Part shown: piece after piece, positions 18,208 through 28,751 of the stretch
How positions within the stretch are numbered: the stretch's first letter is position 1
Layout of the letters: each line of letters opens with the position of its first letter
Source of the DNA: Drouetiella hepatica Uher 2000/2452
GTDB taxonomy: Bacteria > Cyanobacteriota > Cyanobacteriia > Elainellales > Elainellaceae
Assembly (NCBI GenBank): GCA_019359505.1
Contig: JAHHHD010000011.1
Coordinates: 1 to 64,000 of the forward strand
Length of the DNA stretch: 64,000 bases
Direction: 5' to 3'
Notes under the pieces: generated by a model
What the model saw: the letters and a program-made list of their open reading frames with translations, nothing else
The model's database searches: none
What the model was told of the DNA's origin: nothing
Translations under genes and position numbers: made by a program

Positions 18208-18840
18208 ATGGCACATTTATTACATATTGATTCGAGTCCGCGTGGGGAACGATCGCACTCTCGCCGCATGACTAGAGAATTTGTCGAACAATGGCAGCAG
18301 GCTCATCCTAGCGATACTGTTACCTATCGAGATCTGGGTCATAGTCCTGTTCCTTACGTGGACGAGTTGTGGATTGCTGCTGCATTCACTTCACCAGAAC
18401 AACATACTCCTGAGCTACGCGAAGCCATTCGTCTTAGCGATCGACTCGTGGATGAATTCTTGGCGGCTGATATTTATATCATTGGGGTTCCCATGTACAA
18501 TTTCAGCGTTCCCGGTATATTCAAGTCTTACATTGACCAAATTGTGCGCATCGGGAGAACCGTTGCGTTTGAACCCAATGCTACTGTCAATGCTTTCCAG
18601 CCATTGGTACTGGGTAAAAAGATGTTCATTGTCGAAGCACGAGGCGATTCCGGCTTTCAACCCGGTGGAGAATACGAGAAGATGAATTACCATGACCCTT
18701 ATCTAGTCACTGTTTTTGGATTTATGGGTATTACAGATATCACTTTTATTCACGTCGAAAATGATGAATATGGGGGGCAGAAGTTATCAGAATCGATCGC
18801 AAATGCTCGCGCTAAAATTTCTGCACTAACCGCCGCCTAA
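18208..18840 (+). CDS. azoR: FMN-dependent NADH-azoreductase
   Basis: This 210-aa flavodoxin-like enzyme reduces quinones and azo compounds with NADH. HIDSSPRGERSHSRRMT and the flavin-binding GVPMYNFSVPGIFKSYIDQI are diagnostic, as is the later RGDSGFQPGGEYEKMNYHDPY region. The ATG has an excellent ggaggaact just upstream. Divergence from the AraC regulator suggests induction by an electrophile or aromatic compound, which is inference. Confidence 0.92.
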   Translation: MAHLLHIDSSPRGERSHSRRMTREFVEQWQQAHPSDTVTYRDLGHSPVPYVDELWIAAAFTSPEQHTPELREAIRLSDRLVDEFLAADIYIIGVPMYNFSVPGIFKSYIDQIVRIGRTVAFEPNATVNAFQPLVLGKKMFIVEARGDSGFQPGGEYEKMNYHDPYLVTVFGFMGITDITFIHVENDEYGGQKLSESIANARAKISALTAA

Positions 18841-19172
18841 GGTAATACAGCAGACACAAAATATTTAACCGGACTTAGAGATATCTTCGTGGGCGCTGTC
18901 CCCGTCCTAACCGCCTTGACGGTTGCCATAGCGCCACGTAATTGAGTCAGGACAAATTATTTGTTGAGAGCTGCGCGGAGCGCAGCTCTCAACAAACAAC
19001 TCATTGGATCTAAGCGCGTAGCGCTGTATTTCTAATTGCTGTATTCCTAATTAATGTGATCCGTTCAATGCTTCTAGCGCCATACTGTCCCCAGACTCGA
19101 TATCATAAGAAGTGGAGACACTGAACCTCCAACACCTAATAATCTCTCACCTCAAACTGCTGGAGACCGCGC
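18841..19172. other. Intergenic region with repeat debris and hairpin H2
   Basis: The stretch holds pieces of the hairpin-family flanks (gtcctaaccgccttgacggttgccata near 18904-18930, cut here into two motifs) and the H2 hairpin at 18961-18995. The last 100 bp probably carry the ccsA promoter. There is no coding region. Confidence 0.5.
18961..18995. repeat. Hairpin element H2
   Basis: A perfect 16-bp stem (ttgttgagagctgcgc / gcgcagctctcaacaa) closes a gga loop. The flanks (aattgagtcaggacaaatta on the left; aactcattggatctaagcgc on the right) are the reverse complement of those around H5 at 34461, although the stems differ. Confidence 0.8.
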
Positions 19173-20255
19173 ATGGATTTGGTTTCACTTCAGGGCTGGC
19201 TAGATAACGCCTCCTTCGCCGTTCTGTTTTTGACCATGCTGCTGTATTGGGCAGGCGCGGCTTTCCCAAAAATCCCCTACTTGCAGGTTATAGGCGCTAC
19301 GGGAATGGCGATCGCCAATCTCTGTATCGCCGCCCTGTTGGGGGCACGCTGGATCGAGGCGGGCTACTTCCCCCTCAGCAATCTCTATGAGTCGCTATTT
19401 TTCATCGCCTGGGGCATCACGGCAATGCATTTTGTTGCCGAGAATATGAGCCGCAGTCCCCTAGTGGGCGTAGTGACGGCTCCCGTTGCGATGGCGATCG
19501 CTGCTTTTGCGACCCTGACGCTCCCTGAACAAATGCAGTCGGCTGAGCCATTGGTGCCTGCGCTTAAGTCCAACTGGCTAATGATGCATGTCAGCGTCAT
19601 GCTGATTAGCTATGCGGCTTTGATGGTAGGAGCTTTGTTGGCGATCGCTTTTCTGGTGGTGACGCGGGGTCAAAATATTGAGCTAAAGGGCAGCTCGGTT
19701 GGCACGGGAGCCTATCGGCAGGTGCCCTATCGCCTGCAAAGGCATGGTGAGACGGTTACGGCTATGGGGACAGCGGCTACCGGGACAATGGCATCTGGGA
19801 CAATGGCATCTGGGGCAGTGGCATCTGGGGCAGTGGCATCGGGGGCGATCGACATGGGCAATACCGCAGTCCTCACGTCTCTGGCTTCACCCGCAATATC
19901 TGCCGCCGCCACCCTGCCGCTCTCGCCTCAGCGCCTCAGCTTGGCAGAAATTTTGGACAACATTAGCTACCGAATGATTGGCTTGGGCTTTCCGCTCTTA
20001 ACCATCGGCATTATTGCCGGGGCAGTCTGGGCAAACGAAGCCTGGGGATCTTACTGGAGTTGGGACCCGAAAGAAACCTGGGCGTTGATTACCTGGCTGG
20101 TCTTCGCGGCCTATCTTCATTCCCGTATTACTAAAGGCTGGCAAGGTCGCCGTCCAGCAATTTTGGCAGCAACGGGCTTTTTGGTGGTTTGGGTTTGCTA
20201 CTTAGGTGTAAACCTATTGGGCAAAGGACTACATAGCTATGGCTGGTTCTTTTAG
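19173..20255 (+). CDS. ccsA: Cytochrome c biogenesis protein CcsA (System II)
   Basis: This 360-aa polytopic thylakoid protein delivers heme to apocytochromes c together with CcsB. Conserved [14 protein letters not shown] and the heme-handling [19 protein letters not shown] (the WWD motif) are present, along with several transmembrane helices. Between helices lies a low-complexity insert (residues about 195-230) built from a 15-bp DNA repeat giving [15 protein letters not shown]-type sequence. No ccs1 gene is adjacent. Confidence 0.93.
   Translation: MDLVSLQGWLDNASFAVLFLTMLLYWAGAAFPKIPYLQVIGATGMAIANLCIAALLGARWIEAGYFPLSNLYESLFFIAWGITAMHFVAENMSRSPLVGVVTAPVAMAIAAFATLTLPEQMQSAEPLVPALKSNWLMMHVSVMLISYAALMVGALLAIAFLVVTRGQNIELKGSSVGTGAYRQVPYRLQRHGETVTAMGTAATGTMASGTMASGAVASGAVASGAIDMGNTAVLTSLASPAISAAATLPLSPQRLSLAEILDNISYRMIGLGFPLLTIGIIAGAVWANEAWGSYWSWDPKETWALITWLVFAAYLHSRITKGWQGRRPAILAATGFLVVWVCYLGVNLLGKGLHSYGWFF
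19780..19850 (+). repeat. 15-bp in-frame tandem repeat in ccsA
   Basis: Four to five copies of a ggggcagtggcatct-like unit encode (T/A)(M/V)ASG pentads. The unit length keeps the reading frame. It lies in a loop between membrane helices, where length change is probably tolerated. Confidence 0.75.
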
Positions 20256-20308
20256 GGCGTTTTCCCCCTGCAAGAGCCTACAGCAATTTTCAATTGCATG
20301 AGCCACAG

Positions 20309-20351
20309 TTATTTTTTAGAAGCCTCGCGGAGCGAGGCTTCTAAAAAATAA
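20309..20351. repeat. Hairpin element H3
   Basis: A perfect 20-bp stem (ttattttttagaagcctcgc / gcgaggcttctaaaaaataa) with a gga loop, placed just downstream of ccsA. The T/A tracts would let it act as a factor-independent terminator in both directions. Confidence 0.8.
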
Positions 20352-20452
20352 CCCATCCTTAACCAAGCGCAAAGCGTTGTAAATCAGAGTCTGGCGCAGG
20401 AGAAGGCTAGAATTTAACAAGACCAAGACAAGAGACCTCAGAGTAAAAGCCC

Positions 20453-20905
20453 ATGCCAAAAGATTTTGATTTGCTCAACGACGACGAAGTGCTGTTTGTG
20501 CGATCGGGTCGGGTGCTGATGCCAAATGCCACCTTCAAGGTCAGCGAGTTTTTGGATGCTCTAGCGCAGGTAGTGCTAGAGCAGGAGGTGGAATGGTCGG
20601 AGGAGCAGGAAGGCTGGTTTAACGATCGCGGACAGCCTTGTGAGGTGCTGCGGTTTAGTACGCAGGGCTGGCAGCGGGGCAGAGTCCGTCTGCGTCTGGA
20701 ATTTTGCCCGATCGAAGAACGACCTAAGCTCCTGCAAGAGAGTCTACCCCGTCGAGAGGCGGCGCAACGGGAAGATCCCTACCGCCGACAGAGCCGTGAA
20801 GATGTCTACCGCCGTGAAGGCTACTCCAATGCCCCGCGTGATCCTTACGATCCGCGCGGTAGCCGGGAAGAAATTTATCCAGAAATTTTGCCAGACGACT
20901 ATTAG
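20453..20905 (+). CDS. KGK-domain family protein
   Basis: In this 150-aa protein, residues 1-90 match the cyanobacterial KGK family as I remember it (LNDDEVLFVRSGRVLMPNAT with a following helix). The C-terminal third is rich in Arg, Asp, Tyr and Pro (DPYRRQSREDVYRREGY) and probably disordered. The function is unknown. It ends 53 bp before tilS on the same strand, so the two may share a transcript. Confidence 0.65.
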   Translation: MPKDFDLLNDDEVLFVRSGRVLMPNATFKVSEFLDALAQVVLEQEVEWSEEQEGWFNDRGQPCEVLRFSTQGWQRGRVRLRLEFCPIEERPKLLQESLPRREAAQREDPYRRQSREDVYRREGYSNAPRDPYDPRGSREEIYPEILPDDY

Positions 20906-20958
20906 GGCAGAAGTTTTGGATTTTGGATTCAATCTAAAATCTAAAGTCTAAAGTCGCT

Positions 20959-21948
20959 ATGGGTAACGACTGGACGCTGCTTCATGCCAAGCTACATCAG
21001 ACGCTGCGAGAGCGGAAATTGCTGCCTCAAGGGCGATCGCTCCTTGTGGCAGTTTCGGGCGGTCAGGATTCCCTCTGCCTCATTCGTTTGTTGCTTGATT
21101 TACAGCCAAAGTGGGGCTGGCAGATGGCGATCGCTCACTGCAACCACCGCTGGCGATCGGATGCCAGTGCCAATGCGGACTATGTGCAGCAACTCGCCCA
21201 AACCTGGCAAATTCCCTGCTTTGTCGTGACGGCAGAGGCAGACCTTACCAGTGAAGCCTCGGCGCGCAGCTGGAGATATCAGGCTTTGGCAGAAATTGCC
21301 ATGGCTCAGGGCTGTTCCTACATTGTGACTGGGCATACGGCAAGCGATCGCGCTGAAACGCTGCTCTACAATCTCGTGCGGGGCAGCGGTGCCGATGGCT
21401 TGCAAGCGCTCGTCTGGAGGCGAGAATTAGCTCCTGCACTGGCGATAGTTCGCCCTTTGCTAGAGATTACCCGCGTTGAAACGGGGCAGTTTTGTCAAGA
21501 GGCTCAGCTTCAGGTCTGGCAAGACTCGACCAATCAAGACTGGCGCTATGCTCGAAACCGCATCCGGCAAGACTTGCTGCCCTACCTACAGACTCACTTT
21601 AATCCGCAGGTCGAGTCAGCGCTGAGCCAAACTGCCGAACTGTTACGGGCCGAAGTTGAATATCTGGAAACGATCACGGAAGACTGGTGGCAAAAAGCGA
21701 TCGCTTCCTCTCCTCAAGATTTTCCGGCGATCAATCGTTTGATCTTACGAGCTGCGCCCCTAGCCTTACAGCGTCGGGTAATGCGGCGCTTTCTACTGCA
21801 ATATTTGCCGAGCGCTCCTAACTTTGACCATACCGAAAAGCTGGTCGCTTTGATTCGCGCCCCCAATCGCAGCCAAACCGATCCGTTTCCTGGGGGAGCG
21901 ATCGCACGGGTAGAGCAAGAGTGGATTCGGTGGAGCAGTGGGGAATAG
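20959..21948 (+). CDS. tilS: tRNA(Ile)-lysidine synthetase
   Basis: This 329-aa ATP-dependent enzyme converts the wobble C of tRNA-Ile(CAU) to lysidine and is essential for decoding AUA. The N-type ATP pyrophosphatase motif SGGQDSLCL is at residues 31-39. HCNHRWR, TGHTASDRAETLLYNL and RGSGADGL follow. Length fits the shorter bacterial form that lacks the extended C-terminal domain. Confidence 0.94.
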   Translation: MGNDWTLLHAKLHQTLRERKLLPQGRSLLVAVSGGQDSLCLIRLLLDLQPKWGWQMAIAHCNHRWRSDASANADYVQQLAQTWQIPCFVVTAEADLTSEASARSWRYQALAEIAMAQGCSYIVTGHTASDRAETLLYNLVRGSGADGLQALVWRRELAPALAIVRPLLEITRVETGQFCQEAQLQVWQDSTNQDWRYARNRIRQDLLPYLQTHFNPQVESALSQTAELLRAEVEYLETITEDWWQKAIASSPQDFPAINRLILRAAPLALQRRVMRRFLLQYLPSAPNFDHTEKLVALIRAPNRSQTDPFPGGAIARVEQEWIRWSSGE

Positions 21949-21994
21949 GGGATGGGAAGTGTTTAACTGCTCACACCCCCTAATTTCCCCACTC

Positions 21995-23422
21995 TCACTG
22001 CCTTCCTTCCAAAAAGGTCTGCACCTTGCCATCCTCTCCCAAAACTAGGCGAATTTGAGGTGCACTCCCCCCTTCAGGAGGGGAAACAAAAGGCTCATTC
22101 AACAAGGGCATATTGGTGCGATCGAGAAAAGTCGCTGCTGCTTGCCCCAAAGGCATAATTCTTTGCAGAGAGCCATCGGCATTCAGCACCAGGCGATATT
22201 CTAGCGTTTGAGTCAATCCTTCGGGCGGTCTCCAACTTTCCTGGAAATAATTTCGCACCTCAGCGACTTGAGGAATGGCATCGAATGCAGTGCTGTCGGC
22301 GGTCTGATCTGAATCGGATAAGCCTGAATCGGATAAGCCATCCGGTCGCAGGGCGGCAGTTTCGGGCAGGGCACCATTCAGCGCCGATCGCGCAGATTCA
22401 GATGAGGCGATCGGCGCATTGGCACTGCTCTCCTGTGGAAGACTGAACGTTGATGGCAGCGCATCTTGAGGAATCACAGCAACCTGCCCGCCTGAGGGGT
22501 CAGTTGGCGCGATGGGCACAGTCGGCGCGATGGGCACCACTTGCGGCACGCTAACCCGCTGAGGTGGAGCAGCATTTTTAGCGGCTCCTGCGGGCGGCAG
22601 AGGTGGCAGAGGCTGCAATGCCAGCGCTGAAGGCAGCGGCTCTGTACCTGGAGGGACAGGGAGCCGCACAGCAGACTTGGGCTGATTAAGCCCAGCATCG
22701 GCTGAAGCGCTGGGGACAGCGGCCACTTGAGGCGTAGGAGCTGAGACATCGGCGACAAACTTGGTGAGAGCGGTGGCTGTCCCCACTGCCAGCAAGAAAA
22801 CTGCCGCTACACTTGCCCAGCCGCTCGGAGATTTGACCCAAGCGGGACGGTTTAAGGTGGGCAGCGTCAAAGCTTCGGCATGATATTCATCTAGAGCATT
22901 TGCTAAATCAAACAGTTGAAGAGCGCTCAGGGAAATCACCTCACCCGATCGCTCGTTAGCCAAGGTTCCTAAGTGTAGCTCGTGGCGTAGCCATCCCTTG
23001 GGCTGTAGATGCACCCCTGTGGCGGTTGGCGGTACCAAAGCAAGCTGATGGGCTGGCTCAGTTGAGCTGTCGCGGTTCACAGCCTGATCCACAGCCTGAT
23101 CTACGGTTTGATCTATGGTTTGCACTGTATGCGCCTGCGTGTGTGCCTGTGTATGTGCCTGTATGTGCGCCTGATAGCTCGACTGACTCAATACCTTCTG
23201 CACATAGGTGCTAACCGATTCCCAAAGCGCTTCTAGCTGAGTCCGATCGCCCCGAATCTCGACTTGTTTGTCTTCTGGCACCGTCGGATCATCAAAGCTG
23301 AGCTGAAAGCGCAAATTTTTCAAAACTGCCCGGTCTGTCCATTTCGACAAGGCAGAACCCTTTGCCGCAATTTCTAGCGTGCAGGTGGGAGGAGTATATC
23401 GTCGTAGAACAGAGGTGGACAT
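21995..23422 (-). CDS. DUF4335 domain protein, membrane-anchored
   Basis: This protein has 475 residues from the ATG at 23422 (MSTSVLRRYTPPTCTLEI), the usual start of the family. An in-frame ATG at 23461 overlaps the upstream stop as ATGA and could allow coupled translation. The N-terminal DUF4335 domain contains a low-complexity insert (repeated QAHT and QAVD units, residues about 100-125). A transmembrane helix near residue 205 precedes a long Pro/Ala-rich region and a C-terminal domain ending in LVLGEDGKVQTFLEG. The function is unknown. Confidence 0.82.
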   Translation of the reverse strand: MSTSVLRRYTPPTCTLEIAAKGSALSKWTDRAVLKNLRFQLSFDDPTVPEDKQVEIRGDRTQLEALWESVSTYVQKVLSQSSYQAHIQAHTQAHTQAHTVQTIDQTVDQAVDQAVNRDSSTEPAHQLALVPPTATGVHLQPKGWLRHELHLGTLANERSGEVISLSALQLFDLANALDEYHAEALTLPTLNRPAWVKSPSGWASVAAVFLLAVGTATALTKFVADVSAPTPQVAAVPSASADAGLNQPKSAVRLPVPPGTEPLPSALALQPLPPLPPAGAAKNAAPPQRVSVPQVVPIAPTVPIAPTDPSGGQVAVIPQDALPSTFSLPQESSANAPIASSESARSALNGALPETAALRPDGLSDSGLSDSDQTADSTAFDAIPQVAEVRNYFQESWRPPEGLTQTLEYRLVLNADGSLQRIMPLGQAAATFLDRTNMPLLNEPFVSPPEGGSAPQIRLVLGEDGKVQTFLEGRQ

Positions 23423-23457
23423 AGTGAGAGTGGGATGAAGAACAAAAGCTTGGGCAC

Positions 23458-24051
23458 TCATGCCCCCAATTCGCTAGAACGATCGAGCAATGCCATCCAT
23501 AGTCGCCTTGTGCCGCTGGCAGCACTATAGAACAGTAGATCAATCAGGAGCTTGAGGGCGAGATGGGTGAGTTCTTTGGAGGAAACCGTTTCGCTATCCT
23601 CCATCCGCTCCTGGTAGGTATTGCTAAATTTATCCAGGTAGTCGCCTAGTAGAGCAGCTTGGTGGGGTTCACGATTTTGTTCAGTTACCTGCTCTAGCAG
23701 GGCAACAGCACGACGGATTAGCTCTTGATGCTGTTTGGCAAGGTGGCAGGTGATCAAGACCAGCGATCGCGCTTCTTCCACATCGAGCCGTTTGCGACCT
23801 TGCCCGCGCCGCAGAGGGCTAGACTGCCGCAGCCGCCAGAGGGAAACGCGATCGGCAACTACCTCCGTTAGGTTCAGGTCTGCTGCTGCCTGAAGCATCG
23901 CCTCAGAGCCAATGTTTGCCAAGGCTTCCAACGCCAACAGCACCAAGTCAAGCTGTGCCTTGATGTTGTCGAGTTGGGTCGGGTCGGGTTGACGGGTGAG
24001 GGTCAACTCGTCCCCGATAGGCTTTGGCGTGGACGGCTTAACGGAGGGCAT
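23458..24051 (-). CDS. DUF3038 domain protein
   Basis: This 197-aa, helix-rich soluble protein includes LDLVLLALEALANIGSEAML and LWRLRQSSPLRRGQGRKRLD, matching the cyanobacterial DUF3038 family. It sits directly upstream of the DUF4335 gene, with a 4-base ATGA overlap to that gene's alternative start. This pairing recurs in cyanobacteria and suggests a shared but unknown role. Confidence 0.83.
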   Translation of the reverse strand: MPSVKPSTPKPIGDELTLTRQPDPTQLDNIKAQLDLVLLALEALANIGSEAMLQAAADLNLTEVVADRVSLWRLRQSSPLRRGQGRKRLDVEEARSLVLITCHLAKQHQELIRRAVALLEQVTEQNREPHQAALLGDYLDKFSNTYQERMEDSETVSSKELTHLALKLLIDLLFYSAASGTRRLWMALLDRSSELGA

Positions 24052-24353
24052 AGTTTCACGATACGAAATAGAGCAAGGTTTAGCAGGGCGGTTACAAGAC
24101 TTGATACAGGATTAGGGGACTGGGGCAATTTTAGTCGAATTTTTGGCTCTATGAACATTAGTCGGGTGACAGAAGTTGGGTGACAGAGTTCAGCAAGCTA
24201 CTCACCCTACTGATGTTTTATGGGCAGAAGCACAGGCGATCGGACAAATTATCGGATATCAATTTAAGACCCAAGCAGGGCAGATGATTTTCTGTTGCGG
24301 GTACGAAGCCCCAGCAACAGAAAATCATGATGTTTTGAGGATTGCTCTTTAAA
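24052..24353. other. Intergenic region with a palindrome
   Basis: This gap is upstream of DUF3038 and downstream of rimM. Apart from the palindrome at 24284-24328 there is a duplicated phrase (gtcgggtgacagaagttggg and a nearby gggtgacagag). I see no gene. Confidence 0.4.
24284..24328. repeat. Palindrome with 15-bp arms
   Basis: The arms atgattttctgttgc / gcaacagaaaatcat are perfect, with a 15-base middle holding ggg/ccc and cgaagc. It differs from the main hairpin family in its tip but has the same logic. It lies just past the rimM stop and may act in transcription termination. Confidence 0.65.
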
Positions 24354-24938
24354 TTAAGCTGATGGCTCGATTAGTCCGGGTGGCGGTGTGATCTCGATCC
24401 GACGTTGCGCTAGGTCTACTACGGGAACGATCGCCTCCACAAAGGGAATCAGCACCGGAGTTTTCGCATCGTGCAGCTTCACCTCTAGCAGGTCATTTCC
24501 GGCGGCAAATACTTCTGTGACGATGCCTATCGATTTTTGTGTTGCCTGGTCAAATACCTCTAAGCCCAGCAAATCGGCAACGTGAAATTCGCCTTGTTCA
24601 AGCAGGGGGCGATCGCCCTGCGGCACCATAATTCGGCAGTCGCGTAAAGCCTCTGCCTGAGCGCGATCGGTGATTCCGGCAAGCTTGATGACATATAGCC
24701 CTTTGCCGTTGAGATAGCGACCCGACTTCAGCTTAATCGGCTCTGGCTGGGTTGTCCCCGGACGCAGAAGCCAGCGGGTGCCCGGTGTCTCAAAGCGTTC
24801 CGGGAAGTCAGTTTCAGGGTAGACGCGCAGTTCCCCCTGCAAGCCCTGTACGCCCACAATTTTGCCCACTTCTAGCCATGCTTCATCAGGCTGTGGATTG
24901 GAATGTGTACCTATGGGCTGCGGATTGGAAGGCTGCAT
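24354..24938 (-). CDS. rimM: Ribosome maturation factor RimM
   Basis: This protein has 194 residues from the ATG at 24938 (aggac just upstream); a TTG at 24995 would add 19. The RimM N-domain ([20 protein letters not shown]) and the PRC-barrel C-domain ([11 protein letters not shown]...[15 protein letters not shown]) are complete. It binds ribosomal protein S19 and helps 30S head assembly. It is transcribed divergently from the SDR gene, whose start falls within its possible 5' extension. Confidence 0.92.
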   Translation of the reverse strand: MQPSNPQPIGTHSNPQPDEAWLEVGKIVGVQGLQGELRVYPETDFPERFETPGTRWLLRPGTTQPEPIKLKSGRYLNGKGLYVIKLAGITDRAQAEALRDCRIMVPQGDRPLLEQGEFHVADLLGLEVFDQATQKSIGIVTEVFAAGNDLLEVKLHDAKTPVLIPFVEAIVPVVDLAQRRIEITPPPGLIEPSA

Positions 24939-24994
24939 ATCGTCCTGTATGTTTAGATCGCTGTAATCATTAAGATACCGATTACCTGGAGTCA

Positions 24995-25783
24995 ATGATA
25001 GATATAGCCAACTCCCCGCCAGAACCTTATGGCAATCCTGCCGACAATTCTTCTAAAGCTGCGCTCATTGTGGGGGCAGGGCAGGGCATTGGGCTGGGCT
25101 TTGTGCAGCAGATGCTTCAGACCGATCGCCCCCAGCGAATCTATGCCACCTACCGCAATCCCCAATCTGAGCTGCTGACCCTTGATGACTCTCGCCTCCA
25201 GTGTCTGCCAATGGACATCACCGAGGAAATCCAGATTGCGGCGGTGGTAGAGAAAATTCGCTCAGAGGTAAAGGGACTGCATACCGTGATTAACTGCGTC
25301 GGCGTACTGCATGACGGCACAATGCAGCCTGAGAAAAGCCTGCGGCAAATCAACGCAGATCAGCTATTGCGCTACTTTCAGGTAAACAGCATTGGGGCGG
25401 TGCTATTGGCAAAACAGGTGCAGCCTTTGTTGAAGCATGGCGATCGCGCCATCTTCGCCACTATTTCTGCCAAGGTGGGCAGCATTGGCGATAATCAGCT
25501 CGGCGGCTGGTATGGCTATCGGGCTTCTAAGGCGGCGCTGAATATGCTGATGAAAAATACGGCGATCGAATACAAACGCACCTGCCCTAGAGCGATCGTC
25601 GTCACTCTGCATCCTGGTACCACAGATACGCAGCTCTCCCAGCCGTTTCAGCGCAACGTGCCGACCGAGAAGCTGTTTTCAGTCGATCGTACGGTGCAGC
25701 AGTTGCTAGAAGTGATCGATCGGCTTCAGGAAAGCGATAGCGGCGAGTTCTTTTCCTGGAATGGCGATCGGTTGCCCTGGTAG
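24995..25783 (+). CDS. SDR-family oxidoreductase (C-factor-like)
   Basis: This 262-aa Rossmann-fold protein has the NAD(P) motif [10 protein letters not shown], the catalytic [10 protein letters not shown] (Tyr-x-x-x-Lys) and the upstream Ser region [10 protein letters not shown]. The closest family by layout is the CsgA/C-factor-like short-chain dehydrogenases. The substrate cannot be told from sequence. Confidence 0.86.
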   Translation: MIDIANSPPEPYGNPADNSSKAALIVGAGQGIGLGFVQQMLQTDRPQRIYATYRNPQSELLTLDDSRLQCLPMDITEEIQIAAVVEKIRSEVKGLHTVINCVGVLHDGTMQPEKSLRQINADQLLRYFQVNSIGAVLLAKQVQPLLKHGDRAIFATISAKVGSIGDNQLGGWYGYRASKAALNMLMKNTAIEYKRTCPRAIVVTLHPGTTDTQLSQPFQRNVPTEKLFSVDRTVQQLLEVIDRLQESDSGEFFSWNGDRLPW

Positions 25784-25807
25784 GTAGAGCTGCCGCCAGC
25801 TTGCTTA

Positions 25808-25850
25808 GGACATTTGTGGTGGGACGCTTCGCGCCCCACCACAAATGTCC
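25808..25850. repeat. Hairpin element H4 with family flanks
   Basis: The arms ggacatttgtggtgggacgc / gcgccccaccacaaatgtcc pair around a ttc loop with a single A-C mismatch. The left flank gccagcttgctta and right flank ccgtcctaaccgcc then ttggcggttgctata match those of H8. Only the stem differs. It sits just after the SDR gene. Confidence 0.8.
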
Positions 25851-25969
25851 CCGTCCTAACCGCCTTGGCGGTTGCTATATCTGGCTGCTGGTATTCATGT
25901 AATGATTTTTAGGATTACCGATATCTGAACTCAGGACATGGACTAATTTTGCGTCAATGTCTGAGCTAA

Positions 25970-27157
<1,188 letters not shown>

Positions 27158-27169
27158 ACTCATTACACC

Positions 27170-27195
27170 ATGACCCAACCATGACCCAACCATGA
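27170..27195 (+). promoter_or_regulatory. Triplicated start context with two 4-codon uORFs before fghA
   Basis: The 11-bp unit atgacccaacc is repeated before the true start. ATGs stand at 27170, 27181 and 27192. The first two each encode Met-Thr-Gln-Pro and stop at a TGA that overlaps the next ATG as ATGA. This looks like a chain of termination-reinitiation steps, or may be slippage debris. Confidence 0.6.
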
Positions 27196-28040
27196 CCGAT
27201 CTCACTCTGATCAGCGAAACGACTTGCTTTGGTGGAACGATCGGTTTCTACAGCCATACCTCCAAAGCCTGCAACGGCACCATGAAGTTTTCGGTGTATC
27301 AGCCGCCGCAGGCAAAAACGCGATCGCTTCCCGTCCTCTATTTTCTCTCAGGCTTGACCTGCACTGAGGAGAACTTCATGGCGAAGGCGGGGGCACAGCA
27401 GTTTGCCGCGCAGCATGGATTGGTATTGGTGGCTCCTGATACCAGCCCAAGAGATACGGGCATTCCCGGAGAAGATGCGGATTGGGACTTTGGCACCGGA
27501 GCCGGATTTTACGTCGATGCTACTACGGAACCCTGGCAAAAGCATTACCGGATGTATAGCTATGTCGTAGAGGAACTGCCTGCCCTAATCGCCCAGAATT
27601 TCCCGGTTACCGATCGCCAGGGCATCTTTGGGCACTCGATGGGCGGACATGGGGCGCTGGTATGTGCGTTGCGTAATCCCGATCGCTATCAGTCAGTTTC
27701 AGCTTTTGCGCCGATCGCTGCGCCGATGCAGTGTGCCTGGGGTCAAAAGGCGTTTTCTAACTACTTGGGAGACAACACAGAAGACTGGCGGAGATATGAT
27801 GCGAGTCAATTGGTGCGCGTTGCGCCTTACCCACGGATGATCTTGATTGATCAGGGGAGGAGCGATCGCTTTTTGACTTCACAGCTCTTGCCCCAGGAAT
27901 TCGAGAAAGCCTGTGCTGAGGTGGGTCAATCTCTGAATCTGCGAATGCAGGAAGGATACGACCACAGCTACTATTTCATCGCTACGTTTATGGAAGATCA
28001 CATTCAGCATCATGCTGAGGCGCTGTACGGCTCAGATTAA
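27192..28040 (+). CDS. fghA: S-formylglutathione hydrolase
   Basis: This 282-aa esterase-D-like enzyme hydrolyses S-formylglutathione to formate and glutathione. The nucleophile elbow [10 protein letters not shown], the oxyanion region [14 protein letters not shown] and the C-terminal His in YDHSYYFI complete the triad region. It lies 34 bp after the dehydrogenase gene. Of three tandem ATGs, the last (27192) is the only one open into the gene. Confidence 0.94.
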   Translation: MTDLTLISETTCFGGTIGFYSHTSKACNGTMKFSVYQPPQAKTRSLPVLYFLSGLTCTEENFMAKAGAQQFAAQHGLVLVAPDTSPRDTGIPGEDADWDFGTGAGFYVDATTEPWQKHYRMYSYVVEELPALIAQNFPVTDRQGIFGHSMGGHGALVCALRNPDRYQSVSAFAPIAAPMQCAWGQKAFSNYLGDNTEDWRRYDASQLVRVAPYPRMILIDQGRSDRFLTSQLLPQEFEKACAEVGQSLNLRMQEGYDHSYYFIATFMEDHIQHHAEALYGSD

Positions 28041-28075
28041 TTTTGCTGATAGCCCATTGGCTGACCTTGAGTGAA

Positions 28076-28175
28076 GATCTGAAAAGTATCAAATGTTCTG
28101 CATTCGCCCCCCAACTCCCCAATTCTGGGGGGCTTTGAGTTCTGAAGCCCCCTTTTTAAGGGGGTTGGGGGATCG
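28076..28175. repeat. Truncated family M MITE-like element
   Basis: The left end atctgaaaagtatcaaatgt and the following cattcgccccccaactcccc match M copy 1. The right half is replaced by aagccccctttttaaggggg, and the right terminal repeat is missing. It looks like a recombinant or decayed copy. Confidence 0.6.
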
Positions 28176-28264
28176 AGCTTAAGCTTTGCGATCGCCTGAA
28201 TCTGGTGTCGGGATGGAGGGCGATCGCCTGAACCTGACTTGCAGAGAAAAAGAATTGAAGTACG

Positions 28265-28550
28265 CTTGTGCTGGGTCGAGGTTTCCCCTATAGTATCTGC
28301 TACTGGTTTTTCCGTTCCGGGATGCCAGTGTCAACGAGCTTAAGGTGAGGACGCTGATTAGGGAAGTTGGACGCGACCCTAACCAGCTAACCCCGCTCTC
28401 TGGATCAGCAGAGGGCAGGGCTTTGATGATTTTAGACCGAAAGGTCGAGAGTCGGATGCCTTGCTAATGCAAACAAGTGATTGGGACTACTCTCACCTTG
28501 AGCTTTTCTTGTTCTCTTTTTCAGTTCAACACGCATTAGCAAGGAATATC
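28265..28550 (+). ncRNA. Possible structured mRNA leader of the 66-aa gene
   Basis: The leader includes a GAAA-capped hairpin (gaccgaaaggtc) and a perfect 12-bp inverted repeat, ccttgctaatgc (28459-28470) with gcattagcaagg (28533-28544). The second arm overlaps the Shine-Dalgarno aagga of the following gene, so folding would hide it. Further upstream, ttaggg and ccctaa can pair near 28360-28384. I do not recognise a known riboswitch class. The 5' boundary is a guess. Confidence 0.4.
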
Positions 28551-28751
28551 ATGACTACAGAATTCAACGAATTACTGCCCGTTTCGCCTGAAGACAAAGC
28601 GCAGATCTGGATCATCGGCACGCGCGAACAGGTGACGCATCTGATGAATGAGTTTTACGTGCGGAAGATTGCGACCGATCGCCTTCTGTTCACCCCCATC
28701 ATCCCCTCACCGTTTGCTAACGGCAAATACATGACGGTGCTGATGCGCTAG
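28551..28751 (+). CDS. Small conserved-looking protein (66 aa), function unknown
   Basis: The ATG at 28551 has aaggaatatc directly upstream. The protein (MTTEFNELLPVSPEDKAQIW...) is soluble, compact and ends KYMTVLMR. It looks like a real small protein with balanced composition, but I cannot assign a family. The unusual long leader with a Shine-Dalgarno-hiding inverted repeat suggests post-transcriptional control. Confidence 0.6.
   Translation: MTTEFNELLPVSPEDKAQIWIIGTREQVTHLMNEFYVRKIATDRLLFTPIIPSPFANGKYMTVLMR

Noticed and set aside
28461-28751. Longer start (TTG at 28461) for the 66-aa protein
   Set aside because: The extra 30 residues would cover the inverted repeat and the Shine-Dalgarno; the ATG at 28551 has an ideal ribosome site.
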